Source: Bacteroidales bacterium
GTDB lineage: Bacteria > Bacteroidota > Bacteroidia > Bacteroidales > Muribaculaceae
Direction: 5' to 3'
NCBI GenBank assembly: GCA_030526455.1
Contig: JAUNCU010000053.1
Coordinates: forward strand, 1-15,372
Length of the DNA stretch: 15,372 bases
The notes beneath the pieces were generated by a model. That model did not search any database. It worked only from the letters and a program-made list of their open reading frames with translations, and was not told the origin of the DNA. The position numbers and the translations under genes are program-made. Position 1 is the first letter of the stretch. Every line of letters starts with the position of its first letter. Positions 7,034-14,466 of this stretch are shown piece after piece.

Positions 7034-10000
7034 TTATCCCAAAATCATATTGATGAGGGCTGTTACGTCGCTCACGTTTACTTGGCCGTCGGCGTTGATG
7101 TCGCATACGGCGTCGGTGTAGGTGGCTGTGCCTAGGATTTTGTTGATGAGGGCTGTTACGTCGCTCACGTTCACCACACCGTCGCCGTTCACGTCGCCTT
7201 TCTTAGTATTCCAGAGGTCGATGGCGATGTGGGTGGTGCTGGTTTGGGCGGTGGGCAGTTTCAGGAAGGCTTCGCCGAGTTCGATCGTGTAGTTGCTCGA
7301 TGGGCGGAAGAACACCTTGTCGACGTTGGAGAATGCGTAGGCCGCTTGGTCGGGACGGATGTCCACCTTGTTGGTGATGTTGCCCATGAGCAGGTTGGTG
7401 GGAGTCGATGGGGTGGTGCTGGGGCGGCTGAGGCGGTAGATCTCGCCGTTGGCGTAGCCTGTCAGAATCACGCCTGTGCCTGCTGGGGTGGCAGTCATCT
7501 TTTGGGTGATGGCCATCTTCTTAGAGGCATCGTAACTCTTCACCGCATAGGCGTTGAGTCCGCCAGCATTGTTCCAGTTCACGGGGTGCGCTACGCTGAA
7601 GGTGGTGGCGCCTCTGTCGTCGTTCTTCTGGAAATAGGAGTTGAGGCGCTCGAGTGGCGTGTTGCTTTCGCTGCTGTATCGAGTCCAGTTGCTGATGGCG
7701 TCTTGGTACTGCTTGTATTCGTTCCACTTCACGTAGCACTTGAAAGTGGCGGCATTGTTGTTGTAGAACTGCCCGCCCCATGTGCGGGTGCCCACATTGG
7801 GCGCCAAGAGGGTGAGCGAAGTGAGTTTGTCGGCATAGGAGAAGGCGCCTTTGCCGATGTAGGTGCAAGAGGCGGGCACGGTGAAGCCGGTGATGCCAGT
7901 GAGGCAGAACGCCCAAGCACCGATGCGCTGCAGTTGCGTCATGGTGGTGATGCTCACGCGGGTGATTTGCTTACAGCCGTCGAGCACACTGTCGCCAAAC
8001 TCGGTCATCAGGTATTTCTTGCCTACGCCGTAGGCTTCGTTGGTCTCGTAGAGCGCCCCCGAGAAGGAAGTGCTCGTGAGCGTTTTGTGTATGGGGTGGC
8101 ACACGTATTTCGCCTTACCGGCGTAGGTCACGCCGTCCACGGTCACGGGCGATGTGCTGGTGATGGTGATGTGGTAGAGCGTGCTGTTCATGTCGCTGTT
8201 GCGGTAGGTGAAGTCGTAGGCACCCGCACTCACCTGGAGTTTGCCCAGCGTAGAATTTGCCCTGTACTGAGATACGTAGCCAGTGGGCACATAGAGGCGA
8301 CATGACGACGAAATGTTGGTCAAGTCCCATGTGCCTTTATACATGTTGGGCACGTTGATGATGATGTCGGTAAGATAGTTGCACTTCGCAATCATGTCGG
8401 CGCCATAGGCATAAATCGACGACGGGATGTGGATGCGCTTGAATGAGTTGTTGTAGAATGCCTGTGCGCCCACTTGCCCTATGCCGTAAGGCAGGTTCAT
8501 ATCGTTGGCGATGCGGCAGTCGTAGAAAGCCCTGTAGCAAATCTTCTTCAAGTTGCCGTTGAGATTGAGTCGGGTGAGGTTGGTTTGCTCTTTAAAAGCG
8601 CAATCGTGAATTATTTCTACGTTTTTGCCGAGTGTCAGCGTTGAGTTGGCCTTAAAGTCGTAGAAGCACACTGGGATAGCATCTTCAAAGCCGATTTCGG
8701 TCACGGCATATTTCTTACCGTAATAGATATCGGTGACTGCGTCGGGTATTGTGACGGTTGTGGACGACGGAGAGGTGATGGTGGTCAATGCTGCTTTGCC
8801 GTCATACTGCACGCCGTCGATGGTGGTGGGTTCATTGCTGATGACGGTGTACATGAGTTCGGTGTCTTCGGAGATGTCGTAGGCTAAAGCCAGAATGTCC
8901 TTCCATGATTTCCATCCGCTGGCGTCTTTGTAGGCGTTGATTTTGTTTCGGGGCACCAACAAAGTGGCTTTTGGCATTGCATAAGAGGCGAATTCGCTCT
9001 CCAGAGTGGGAGGGGTGCTCATGTTGATGCACAGCCAGTCGAGTTTGTCGCAGCCCTTAAATGCATATTTGGCTAAAGACGTCACCGAACTGGGGATGGA
9101 GACGGTGTTGAGCTTGGGACAGCCATTGAAAGCGTAGCCTTCTATCGACTTCACGCCATAGGGTAGGCGGAGGAGTAGCAAGTTTTTGTTGTTGCTCATC
9201 GAGTAGTAGCCAATGGTTTCGATTGTGGGAGAGAATGAGTTGCCCCAGGCGGTGGTTGTGGTTTTGCCTTCAGGCCAGCGGATGAGGCGGGTCTGGCTCT
9301 TGTTGTAGAGGCAGCCATTGAACGACGACATGTTGGGGTTGGCGGGGTCCATGTCGATTGACAGGAGGCTCGAGGCACCGTCCACGAAGGAGTAGGCGCA
9401 GTAACTCACGTTCTTGCCCAAATTCAGGGAAGTGAGCGCCGAGCAGCCTTTGAATGCGCCGGAGCCGATGGTGGTGAGCGATGCGGGGAGTTTCAGCGTG
9501 GCGAGTTTTTCACATTTGTAGAAGGCTTCCTTCTTGATATTGGTGAGATACGACAGTTGCGAAAAATCGACCGAGGTAATTTTGCTTGTCGCGGTTACCA
9601 TATAATCGCTCATGCCTTGTTCGGCCACTTCGGTGAGTTTGTATTTGAAGCCGGAATGCTCATAGTATCCCGATCCGCAGGCGGGCACGATGGAGGTCTT
9701 GCCGTAGACTTCGGTCACGGCCACTTCGCCTGGGGTGGTGACGGTGGGGGCTTTGGTCACGCAAAGCGACAAGCCGTCGTCTTTCTTGAAATCATAAGCG
9801 CCAAACACCACATAGGCAAACCCACTGAATGCTGAAAGCGACTGGTAGAGTTCGATGGCGTTAGGGTTGGTTCGGGGCACCTCTACGCGCATGCCGGTAT
9901 TGCTGGGGAAGGGGGTCAAGCCAAAGGTTGCCGATGTGGGCTCGGGCATGGCGCAATACACGGCGCTCAGTTTGGTGCAGCCTTGGCACACGTAGTTGCC

Positions 10001-10390
10001 AACCAATTCGATAGAACTGGGGAAGTAGATGTTGGCCATCATTTTGCAGTCTTTAAACGCGCGGCTTCCCACCTGCTTCACACCATAGTTGATCACGGCA
10101 TCCTGGAAGTTGTTCTGGCCGGCGAAGGCGTCGCTTTCGATGGCGGTCACGGCATAGGTGGTGCCGCTGTAGGTGACCGTGGACGGAATCTCGATATAGA
10201 GCAATTGCTCAAAGTCCTTTGCCTTGGCGGCGTCGGTCAGGCTCAGAACGCACACTTCGGGGCTACTGGCGGAGGCGTTGCTCACGTAGTAGACAAGATT
10301 GCCGTAAGAGAACCTGTCGCCCAGGCCCAGTGCGGCCATGGCTGGCAACGCGGCCAGCGTGATCAATAGTGATAGAAGATACCTTTTCAT
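7034..10390 (-). CDS. Secreted BspA-type leucine-rich-repeat protein with dockerin-like C-terminus
   Basis: This 1118-residue surface or secreted protein has an N-terminal signal peptide (1-19, cleavage after AMA). It carries blocks of BspA-type LRR_5 repeats at about 60-195, 270-500, 565-725 and 785-880, with recurrent units such as FKGCSALTSLNL and IPSSVTSLAKYAFKGC. Three blocks begin with a variant of T(V/I)DGVxYxGKA plus YAVTEIG-like phrases, suggesting duplication of a larger module. A non-LRR module covers about 905-1055. Two calcium-loop repeats follow (DVNGDGVVNVSD and DINADGQVNVSD, about 1066-1116), a dockerin type I pattern. BspA proteins bind host matrix or other cells. No cohesin gene is nearby, so the dockerin may be an attachment or stability element. 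It appears monocistronic, ending at a strong terminator. Confidence 0.9.
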   Translation of the reverse strand: MKRYLLSLLITLAALPAMAALGLGDRFSYGNLVYYVSNASASSPEVCVLSLTDAAKAKDFEQLLYIEIPSTVTYSGTTYAVTAIESDAFAGQNNFQDAVINYGVKQVGSRAFKDCKMMANIYFPSSIELVGNYVCQGCTKLSAVYCAMPEPTSATFGLTPFPSNTGMRVEVPRTNPNAIELYQSLSAFSGFAYVVFGAYDFKKDDGLSLCVTKAPTVTTPGEVAVTEVYGKTSIVPACGSGYYEHSGFKYKLTEVAEQGMSDYMVTATSKITSVDFSQLSYLTNIKKEAFYKCEKLATLKLPASLTTIGSGAFKGCSALTSLNLGKNVSYCAYSFVDGASSLLSIDMDPANPNMSSFNGCLYNKSQTRLIRWPEGKTTTTAWGNSFSPTIETIGYYSMSNNKNLLLLRLPYGVKSIEGYAFNGCPKLNTVSIPSSVTSLAKYAFKGCDKLDWLCINMSTPPTLESEFASYAMPKATLLVPRNKINAYKDASGWKSWKDILALAYDISEDTELMYTVISNEPTTIDGVQYDGKAALTTITSPSSTTVTIPDAVTDIYYGKKYAVTEIGFEDAIPVCFYDFKANSTLTLGKNVEIIHDCAFKEQTNLTRLNLNGNLKKICYRAFYDCRIANDMNLPYGIGQVGAQAFYNNSFKRIHIPSSIYAYGADMIAKCNYLTDIIINVPNMYKGTWDLTNISSSCRLYVPTGYVSQYRANSTLGKLQVSAGAYDFTYRNSDMNSTLYHITITSTSPVTVDGVTYAGKAKYVCHPIHKTLTSTSFSGALYETNEAYGVGKKYLMTEFGDSVLDGCKQITRVSITTMTQLQRIGAWAFCLTGITGFTVPASCTYIGKGAFSYADKLTSLTLLAPNVGTRTWGGQFYNNNAATFKCYVKWNEYKQYQDAISNWTRYSSESNTPLERLNSYFQKNDDRGATTFSVAHPVNWNNAGGLNAYAVKSYDASKKMAITQKMTATPAGTGVILTGYANGEIYRLSRPSTTPSTPTNLLMGNITNKVDIRPDQAAYAFSNVDKVFFRPSSNYTIELGEAFLKLPTAQTSTTHIAIDLWNTKKGDVNGDGVVNVSDVTALINKILGTATYTDAVCDINADGQVNVSDVTALINMILG
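7050..7171 (-). repeat. Exact 29-base duplication within the dockerin-coding DNA
   Basis: Positions 7050-7078 and 7143-7171 are identical over 29 bases, 93 bases apart, and encode the NVSDVTALIN core of both calcium-loop repeats. Identity includes synonymous positions, which points to recent duplication or gene conversion. Confidence 0.85.
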
Positions 10391-10426
10391 TGCAGATGTT
10401 TTTTAGTCGTTGTCGGGGTTTGTTTT

Positions 10427-10492
10427 CATTGAATAAGCCGCCTTTCTTGCCCGGGCAGCATAAAATCCTGTGAATGGGGATTCTATTCAATG
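10427..10492. repeat. Inverted repeat and palindrome in the BspA-like gene leader
   Basis: CATTGAATA (10427-10435) and its exact complement TATTCAATG (10484-10492) flank 48 bases that contain the 10-base palindrome TGCCCGGGCA (10448-10457). The pair sits between the predicted -7 box and the start codon of the minus-strand BspA-like gene. It could therefore fold in the mRNA leader or serve as protein-binding sites. Confidence 0.5.
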
Positions 10493-10494
10493 TG

Positions 10495-10502
10495 CAAATA
10501 TA
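10495..10502 (-). promoter_or_regulatory. -7 box for the BspA-like gene
   Basis: TATATTTG on the minus strand fits TAnnTTTG. Only a T-rich stretch (no clean TTTG) is seen at the -33 distance. The predicted leader is roughly 100 bases. Confidence 0.5.
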
Positions 10503-10578
10503 ATCATAAATTGTGGAAAACTCCTAATTTTTGCGTATATTTCATTGTGTTCTTTCGTTATTTTCAGTAGAAAATCCG

Positions 10579-10586
10579 TATCTTTG
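10579..10586 (+). promoter_or_regulatory. -7 box for the Fic gene
   Basis: TATCTTTG fits TAnnTTTG on the plus strand, about 75 bases before the chosen ATG at 10662. The -33 region is T-rich (CTTTCG near 10552-10557) without a perfect TTTG. Divergent from the BspA-like promoter, about 80 bases away. Confidence 0.6.
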
Positions 10587-10661
10587 TAGAAGCCAATATT
10601 GATTATATGATGGCAAAAGGATAGATTGAAGAATAGTTGGAAATTACCAGTAGTGAGCAAT

Positions 10662-11780
10662 ATGAACGACGAGCATAAATATGCGATACAAGGACTTGAC
10701 GAGTATGTGCGTCAAGGTGAACCGCGGCGGCAGGAGCGTGGTGAAGCATGGAAGGTGGCCATAGGTCTTCAACGTGTGGACGGGCTTCATACGTCGGAAT
10801 ATTTGATTGATACGGCGCGTCGGCACATTGAGGGTGATATCAATATCGATGAAGCGAAAGCCCTTATTGATTCCTACTACGTATCTGCTGCGGGAAGGAA
10901 GGATAAAGAAAGCGCTCGCACGGAAGAAGCCGACAAAGTTTCTGCCCGAATTGCCGAGTTACTTGGAGAGAAGACCTTCTCGTTCACTCCAGCCCAGTTG
11001 GTGTCGATTCATCGTCGATTGTTTGATGGCATATACAAACTTGCGGGGCGTATTCGTGACTATAATATCACGAAGGACGAATGGGTGTTAGGTGGCGAAA
11101 CCGTGTATTATGCCAGTGCCGACACCATCAGCGATACCTTGGAATACGACCTGGAACAGGAACGCAATTTCAACTATAAAGGGTTGACGGTGGATGATTC
11201 CGTCAGGCATCTGGCCCGCTTTTGCGCCAACCTGTGGCAAATACACCCATTCTGCGAGGGGAACACGCGCACAACGGCTGTGTTTATGATAAAATATTTG
11301 CGTACTCTTGGTTTTAATGTGGTCAATGATGTGTTTGCCAACAACTCATGGTATTTTCGCAATGCCCTGGTTAGGGCCAACTATCGTAACGTGCCCAAGG
11401 GAATAGAATATTCAACGATTTATCTCGAGCGATTCTTTCGCAGTATGCTGCTGGGCGAGCAGTATGATATGAGAAACAGAATCATGCATGTGGATTGGGA
11501 TGATACCACAGATAAAGCCCTGCCTCAAAGTGCAGAATCGGTGCTCCAAAGTGCAATTCAAAGTGCAAAACTTCCCCCAAAGTGCAACAATTGCACTTTG
11601 GAAGAGGTGTCTATCCTCCGCGTAGTGCAAGCGAATCCATCGGCAACCCAGAGAGAAATAGCCGCTCAAATAGGTAAATCGGAGCGCACCGTAAAAACGA
11701 TTACCATTCAACTCCAACAAAAGGGAATACTCGAACGGAAAAATGGCAAGCGTAATGGGTATTGGGTGATATTGCCATAG
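10662..11780 (+). CDS. Fic-domain protein with C-terminal winged helix
   Basis: This 372-residue cytoplasmic protein likely transfers AMP (or another nucleotide part) from a nucleotide to a protein hydroxyl. The Fic motif is HPFCEGNTRTTA (195-206). H195, F197, E199, G200, N201 and R203 match HxFx(D/E)GNGRxxR, but the second glycine is T202 and the last arginine is A206, a known GNTRT-type variant. An N-terminal HIEG (55-58) resembles the inhibitory helix glutamate. The flap region is about YNITKDEWVLGGETVYY (134-150). After a Gln/Ser/Ala linker (about 285-312) a winged helix-turn-helix (about 313-372, REIAAQIGKSERTVKTI) suggests DNA binding. I chose ATG 10662; an in-frame TTG at 10626 would add 12 residues. 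The coding DNA is visibly more AT-rich than its neighbours, consistent with transfer. It overlaps no gene; xerD follows 29 bases later. Confidence 0.88.
   Translation: MNDEHKYAIQGLDEYVRQGEPRRQERGEAWKVAIGLQRVDGLHTSEYLIDTARRHIEGDINIDEAKALIDSYYVSAAGRKDKESARTEEADKVSARIAELLGEKTFSFTPAQLVSIHRRLFDGIYKLAGRIRDYNITKDEWVLGGETVYYASADTISDTLEYDLEQERNFNYKGLTVDDSVRHLARFCANLWQIHPFCEGNTRTTAVFMIKYLRTLGFNVVNDVFANNSWYFRNALVRANYRNVPKGIEYSTIYLERFFRSMLLGEQYDMRNRIMHVDWDDTTDKALPQSAESVLQSAIQSAKLPPKCNNCTLEEVSILRVVQANPSATQREIAAQIGKSERTVKTITIQLQQKGILERKNGKRNGYWVILP
11526..11601 (+). repeat. Five copies of CAAAGTGCA inside the Fic gene
   Basis: CAAAGTGCA occurs at 11526-11534, 11547-11555, 11559-11567 and 11578-11586, and inverted (TGCACTTTG) at 11592-11600. 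The last two form an 11-base perfect inverted repeat (CCAAAGTGCAA, 11577-11601) with a 3-base spacer. Three copies encode Gln-Ser-Ala, the fourth is in another frame (Pro-Lys-Cys-Asn) and the fifth is inverted (Cys-Thr-Leu). The sequence is thus repeated as DNA and not only as peptide. It lies in the linker just before the winged helix. Confidence 0.85.
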
Positions 11781-11790
11781 GCAAAACTGC

Positions 11791-11798
11791 TACTTTTG
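11791..11798 (+). promoter_or_regulatory. -7 box of xerD
   Basis: TACTTTTG fits TAnnTTTG and lies 11 bases before the xerD ATG, so the transcript would have an almost absent leader. No clear -33 TTTG is seen; the upstream part overlaps the end of the Fic gene. It suggests xerD can be expressed independently of Fic. Confidence 0.55.
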
Positions 11799-11809
11799 CG
11801 GTAGAAAAC

Positions 11810-12721
11810 ATGCGACCCATCGGCGACATATTGCAGGTGAAAGAGCACTTCGGCGTGTATCTCACGGTGGAGAAGGGACTTGCGGCCAATACCGCCGAGG
11901 CCTATGGCGCCGATGTGGACAAACTCCTGGGCTACCTACTCGCCGAAGGTGTGGCGGTGGAGGCGGTGACGCTGGGTGTGCTCGACCACTTTCTCGCCAC
12001 ACTGCGCGATGTGGGCATCGGGCCACGGTCGCAGGCGCGCATCATCTCGGGCGTGAAGAGTTTTTACAAGTTTCTGAAAATGGAGGGCTACGTGGACCAT
12101 AACCCCGCGCGCATGCTCGAAACACCCAAACTGGGGCGACACCTGCCGGCGGTGCTCACTGTGGAGGAAATCGACGCGATGATCGACTGCATCGACATGA
12201 GCAAGAAGGAGGGACAGCGTAACCGTGCCATCGTGGAGACGCTCTACGGCTGCGGGCTGCGTGTGTCGGAACTGGTGGGGCTGAGGCTCTCGCAGGTGTT
12301 CTTCGACGAGGAGTTCGTGGTGGTGGAGGGCAAGGGCGACAAGCAGCGCCTGGTGCCTATCTCTGCCGAGGCGCTGGAGCAGATACGGCTCTACCTGGAG
12401 CAGACGCGCTCGCATCAGGTGGCGGCACGCGGCAGCGACGATATCCTCTTCCTTAACCGACGCGGCGGACCGCTCTCGCGCGTGATGGTGTTCTATATTA
12501 TTAAGGACCTGTGTGCGCTGGCGGGCATCCGCAAGGTGGTGAGCCCCCACACGCTGCGCCACTCTTTCGCCACCCACTTGCTGGAGGGCGGCGCCAACCT
12601 GCGTGCCATCCAGCAGATGCTGGGCCACGAAAGCATCACCACCACCGAAATCTACGTGCACATCGACCGCACCCGCCTCCGCGAAGAAATCCTCCTCCAC
12701 CACCCACGCAACCGCCACTAG
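11810..12721 (+). CDS. xerD: XerD-type tyrosine recombinase
   Basis: This 303-residue site-specific recombinase of the XerC/XerD family normally resolves chromosome dimers at dif with a partner and FtsK. The N-terminal SAM-like core-binding domain spans about 8-95 (VEKGLAANTAEAYGADVDKLL). The catalytic domain carries all six active-site residues: R151 (GLRVSEL), K175 (EGKGDKQR), H247 and R250 (SPHTLRHSFATH), H273 (LGH) and the nucleophile Y282 (TEIYVHI). Length is right for Xer proteins and longer arm-binding integrase domains are absent. I chose ATG 11810; a TTG at 11762 would run over the end of the Fic gene and is less likely. The C-terminus is intact. XerC rather than XerD is possible, and a mobile-element Xer cannot be excluded, but no attachment-site duplication was seen beside it. 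Confidence 0.9.
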   Translation: MRPIGDILQVKEHFGVYLTVEKGLAANTAEAYGADVDKLLGYLLAEGVAVEAVTLGVLDHFLATLRDVGIGPRSQARIISGVKSFYKFLKMEGYVDHNPARMLETPKLGRHLPAVLTVEEIDAMIDCIDMSKKEGQRNRAIVETLYGCGLRVSELVGLRLSQVFFDEEFVVVEGKGDKQRLVPISAEALEQIRLYLEQTRSHQVAARGSDDILFLNRRGGPLSRVMVFYIIKDLCALAGIRKVVSPHTLRHSFATHLLEGGANLRAIQQMLGHESITTTEIYVHIDRTRLREEILLHHPRNRH

Positions 12722-12736
12722 AGTCGGGTTTTTTAT

Positions 12737-12916
12737 CACGAATTTTTTGAGGGTGTTTTTTCAGCGAATTAAACTAAGGGTGGGATTTTTTTTCACGAAT
12801 TTAGCGAATTAAACTAAGGGTGGGTGAGTGTGTTTTTTTCAGCGAATTTAGCGAATTAAACGAATTTTTTGAGTGTGTTTTTTCAACGAATTTAGCGAAT
12901 TTAGCGAAAGGGTGGG
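12737..12916. repeat. Arrays of 9-base GAATT units with T-tracts and GGGTGGG
   Basis: The gap after xerD holds single or triple 9-base units, each array preceded by a T-tract of about 4-7 bases. Examples are CACGAATTT (12737), AGCGAATTA-AACTAAGGG (12763-12780), CACGAATTT-AGCGAATTA-AACTAAGGG (12794-12820), AGCGAATTT-AGCGAATTA-AACGAATTT (12841-12867) and AACGAATTT-AGCGAATTT-AGCGAAAGG (12885-12911). AAGGGTGGG closes three of them (ending 12784, 12824, 12916). All are in one orientation and match the arrays at 14-90. No clear terminator hairpin for xerD was found in this gap, and no gene. Confidence 0.8.
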
Positions 12917-12950
12917 ATGCTCTTTTTTTTCTTGTTTGATGTGGGGTATT

Positions 12951-13029
12951 CGTTCATAAAAGTGTGGTTTTTGCTCTGTTGAACGTTCATAAAAGTGTAG
13001 ACTTTTAGTGATTGAACGTTCATAAAAGT
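12951..13029. promoter_or_regulatory. Three 33-base-spaced copies of CGTTCATAAAAGT before the AAA ATPase
   Basis: CGTTCATAAAAGT occurs at 12951-12963, 12984-12996 and 13017-13029, exactly 33 bases apart (about three helical turns). In copies 2 and 3 it is part of the perfect 10-base palindrome TGAACGTTCA (12980-12989, 13013-13022). Copy 1 is degenerate on the left. The third copy abuts the -7 box of the ATPase gene, as expected of operators that bind a dimer co-operatively on one face of the DNA. No regulator is encoded beside it. Confidence 0.6.
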
Positions 13030-13036
13030 ATCTTTG
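13029..13036 (+). promoter_or_regulatory. -7 box of the AAA ATPase gene
   Basis: TATCTTTG fits TAnnTTTG, 24 bases before the chosen ATG. It directly joins the third CGTTCATAAAAGT copy. A T-run at 13003-13006 is the only -33 candidate. Confidence 0.6.
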
Positions 13037-13060
13037 TGGCTGATATATAAAATGGGCATT

Positions 13061-14398
13061 ATGAAGCGATATATTTATGATGATTTGAAGGCTTGGAAAG
13101 ATGCTGCTAATCGCAAACCTCTTATTCTTTTGGGGGCGCGACAAGTGGGCAAAACTTACGTCCTTAAGCAGTTTGGCGAAGAGGAGTTTGCCAACATGGT
13201 GTATGTGAATTGCCACAACAATCCATTTGCCGAATCGCTCTTTGTGGATTTTGATATTGAGCGAATCCTCTATCAAATCTCGGTGCATTATGAGCAGCGC
13301 ATTGTGCCGGGCGAAACCTTGCTGTTTTTTGATGAGATTCAGGAGGTGAAGAATGGTATTCCGGCGCTGAAGTATTTTTGCGAGGATATGCGTTCGCTTC
13401 ATGTGGTGGTGGCGGGTTCGCTGCTGGGCATCACGCTCCGCGAGGATGAGAGTTACCCCGTGGGAAAGGTCGACAACTTGCGCATGTATCCCATGACCTT
13501 TGATGAGTTCCTCGTGGCTAATGGCAGAGAACGGCTAGCCGAGAGCCTTCGCGCACTCGATGAGCGAACGCTTAGTGCACACCACGCTACACTGGTGGAA
13601 CTGCTGCGACAGTATTATTTTGTGGGTGGGATGCCCGAGGCCGTGACCACATGGCTTTCGACCCACGATCCCGCCGAAACGCGTAAAGTGCAGCGAGCCA
13701 TTCTGAGCACCTACAACGGCGACTTCGGCAAGCACACGAAGACGGAAGCCGAGCGCATAAGGATGGTGTGGAAAAGCCTTCCTGCCCAACTGGCGAAGGA
13801 GAACAAGAAGTTCGTCTTCGGCGTGGTGAAGAAGAGCGCCCGAGCCGCCGAATTTGAGAAGGCAATCCAGTGGCTCGTGGATGCTGGGCTGGTGTATCGC
13901 GTGTGCCGTATCTCAAAACCTGAAGAGCCGTTGCAGTTTTATGCCGACTCCATGTGCTATAAGGTGTTCATGATGGACGTGGGGCTGCTGGCCTGCATGT
14001 GCGGGGCTCGGTCGGCGTCGATGCTGCTGGGCGATAGTGTGTTCTCGGAATTCAAGGGCGCCTTCACCGAGAATTTTGTGATGACACAAATCAAGTCGCT
14101 TGAGCGATATGATAGCATGGACGATAATATATATTACTATAGCAAGGACAGTTCGCCTCTGGAGGTGGATTTTGTGATTCAATCGCGCGACCGTGTGATT
14201 CCCGTGGAGGTGAAGGCCGAGCAAAATGTGCGCTCTAAATCGCTTGCCTCCTTCGTCAACCAAGAGTTTGCGGGCTATGGTCTGAAGGGATTGCGCTGCT
14301 CGATGCTGCCATTTGTGGAGCAAGATTGGATGAAGAATATCCCACTCTACGCCACCGAGGCCTACTTCAGCCAGGTGGGATTGGGCGCTGGCGACTGA
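13061..14398 (+). CDS. AAA ATPase with DUF4143-like nuclease-fold C-terminus
   Basis: This 445-residue cytoplasmic protein belongs to the stand-alone AAA_14/DUF4143 group common and multicopy in Bacteroidota. The ATPase part (about 15-165) has Walker A GARQVGKT (25-32), Walker B LLFFDEIQ (87-94), the strand VVVAGSLLG (115-123), and SYPVGKVDNLRMYPMTFDEF (131-150), characteristic of the family. The C-terminal part has E337 (FTENFV), LEVDFV (367-372, with D370) and PVEVKA (381-386, E383 and K385). This order resembles a PD-(D/E)xK nuclease core. The physiological role of the family is not established; defence or toxin-like roles have been proposed for relatives. I chose ATG 13061; ATG 13052 and TTG 13034 are in frame but the latter lies inside the -7 box. 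Its promoter carries a 33-base repeat. Confidence 0.87.
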   Translation: MKRYIYDDLKAWKDAANRKPLILLGARQVGKTYVLKQFGEEEFANMVYVNCHNNPFAESLFVDFDIERILYQISVHYEQRIVPGETLLFFDEIQEVKNGIPALKYFCEDMRSLHVVVAGSLLGITLREDESYPVGKVDNLRMYPMTFDEFLVANGRERLAESLRALDERTLSAHHATLVELLRQYYFVGGMPEAVTTWLSTHDPAETRKVQRAILSTYNGDFGKHTKTEAERIRMVWKSLPAQLAKENKKFVFGVVKKSARAAEFEKAIQWLVDAGLVYRVCRISKPEEPLQFYADSMCYKVFMMDVGLLACMCGARSASMLLGDSVFSEFKGAFTENFVMTQIKSLERYDSMDDNIYYYSKDSSPLEVDFVIQSRDRVIPVEVKAEQNVRSKSLASFVNQEFAGYGLKGLRCSMLPFVEQDWMKNIPLYATEAYFSQVGLGAGD

Positions 14399-14405
14399 AG
14401 ATGCA

Positions 14406-14437
14406 TTTGGCTGGAAAAAGGTTTTTTGCTAACTTTG
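14406..14437 (+). promoter_or_regulatory. Complete Bacteroidota promoter of the hydrolase gene
   Basis: TTTG (14406-14409) and TAACTTTG (14430-14437) are separated by exactly 20 bases, an almost ideal -33/-7 pair for the Bacteroidota primary sigma factor. It starts 8 bases after the ATPase stop, so the hydrolase has its own transcript, with a leader of about 20 bases. Confidence 0.85.
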
Positions 14438-14466
14438 CTTGTGTAAACTTAAAACAACTTCGAAAT

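Noticed and set aside
11762..11809. TTG start for xerD inside the Fic gene
   Set aside because: It would place the promoter -7 box within the coding sequence and adds residues not typical of the Xer N-terminus. ATG 11810 fits.
14326..14466. Upstream extension of the hydrolase start into the ATPase gene
   Set aside because: It would overlap the ATPase coding end and contain the hydrolase promoter. The signal peptide begins at the ATG at 14467.
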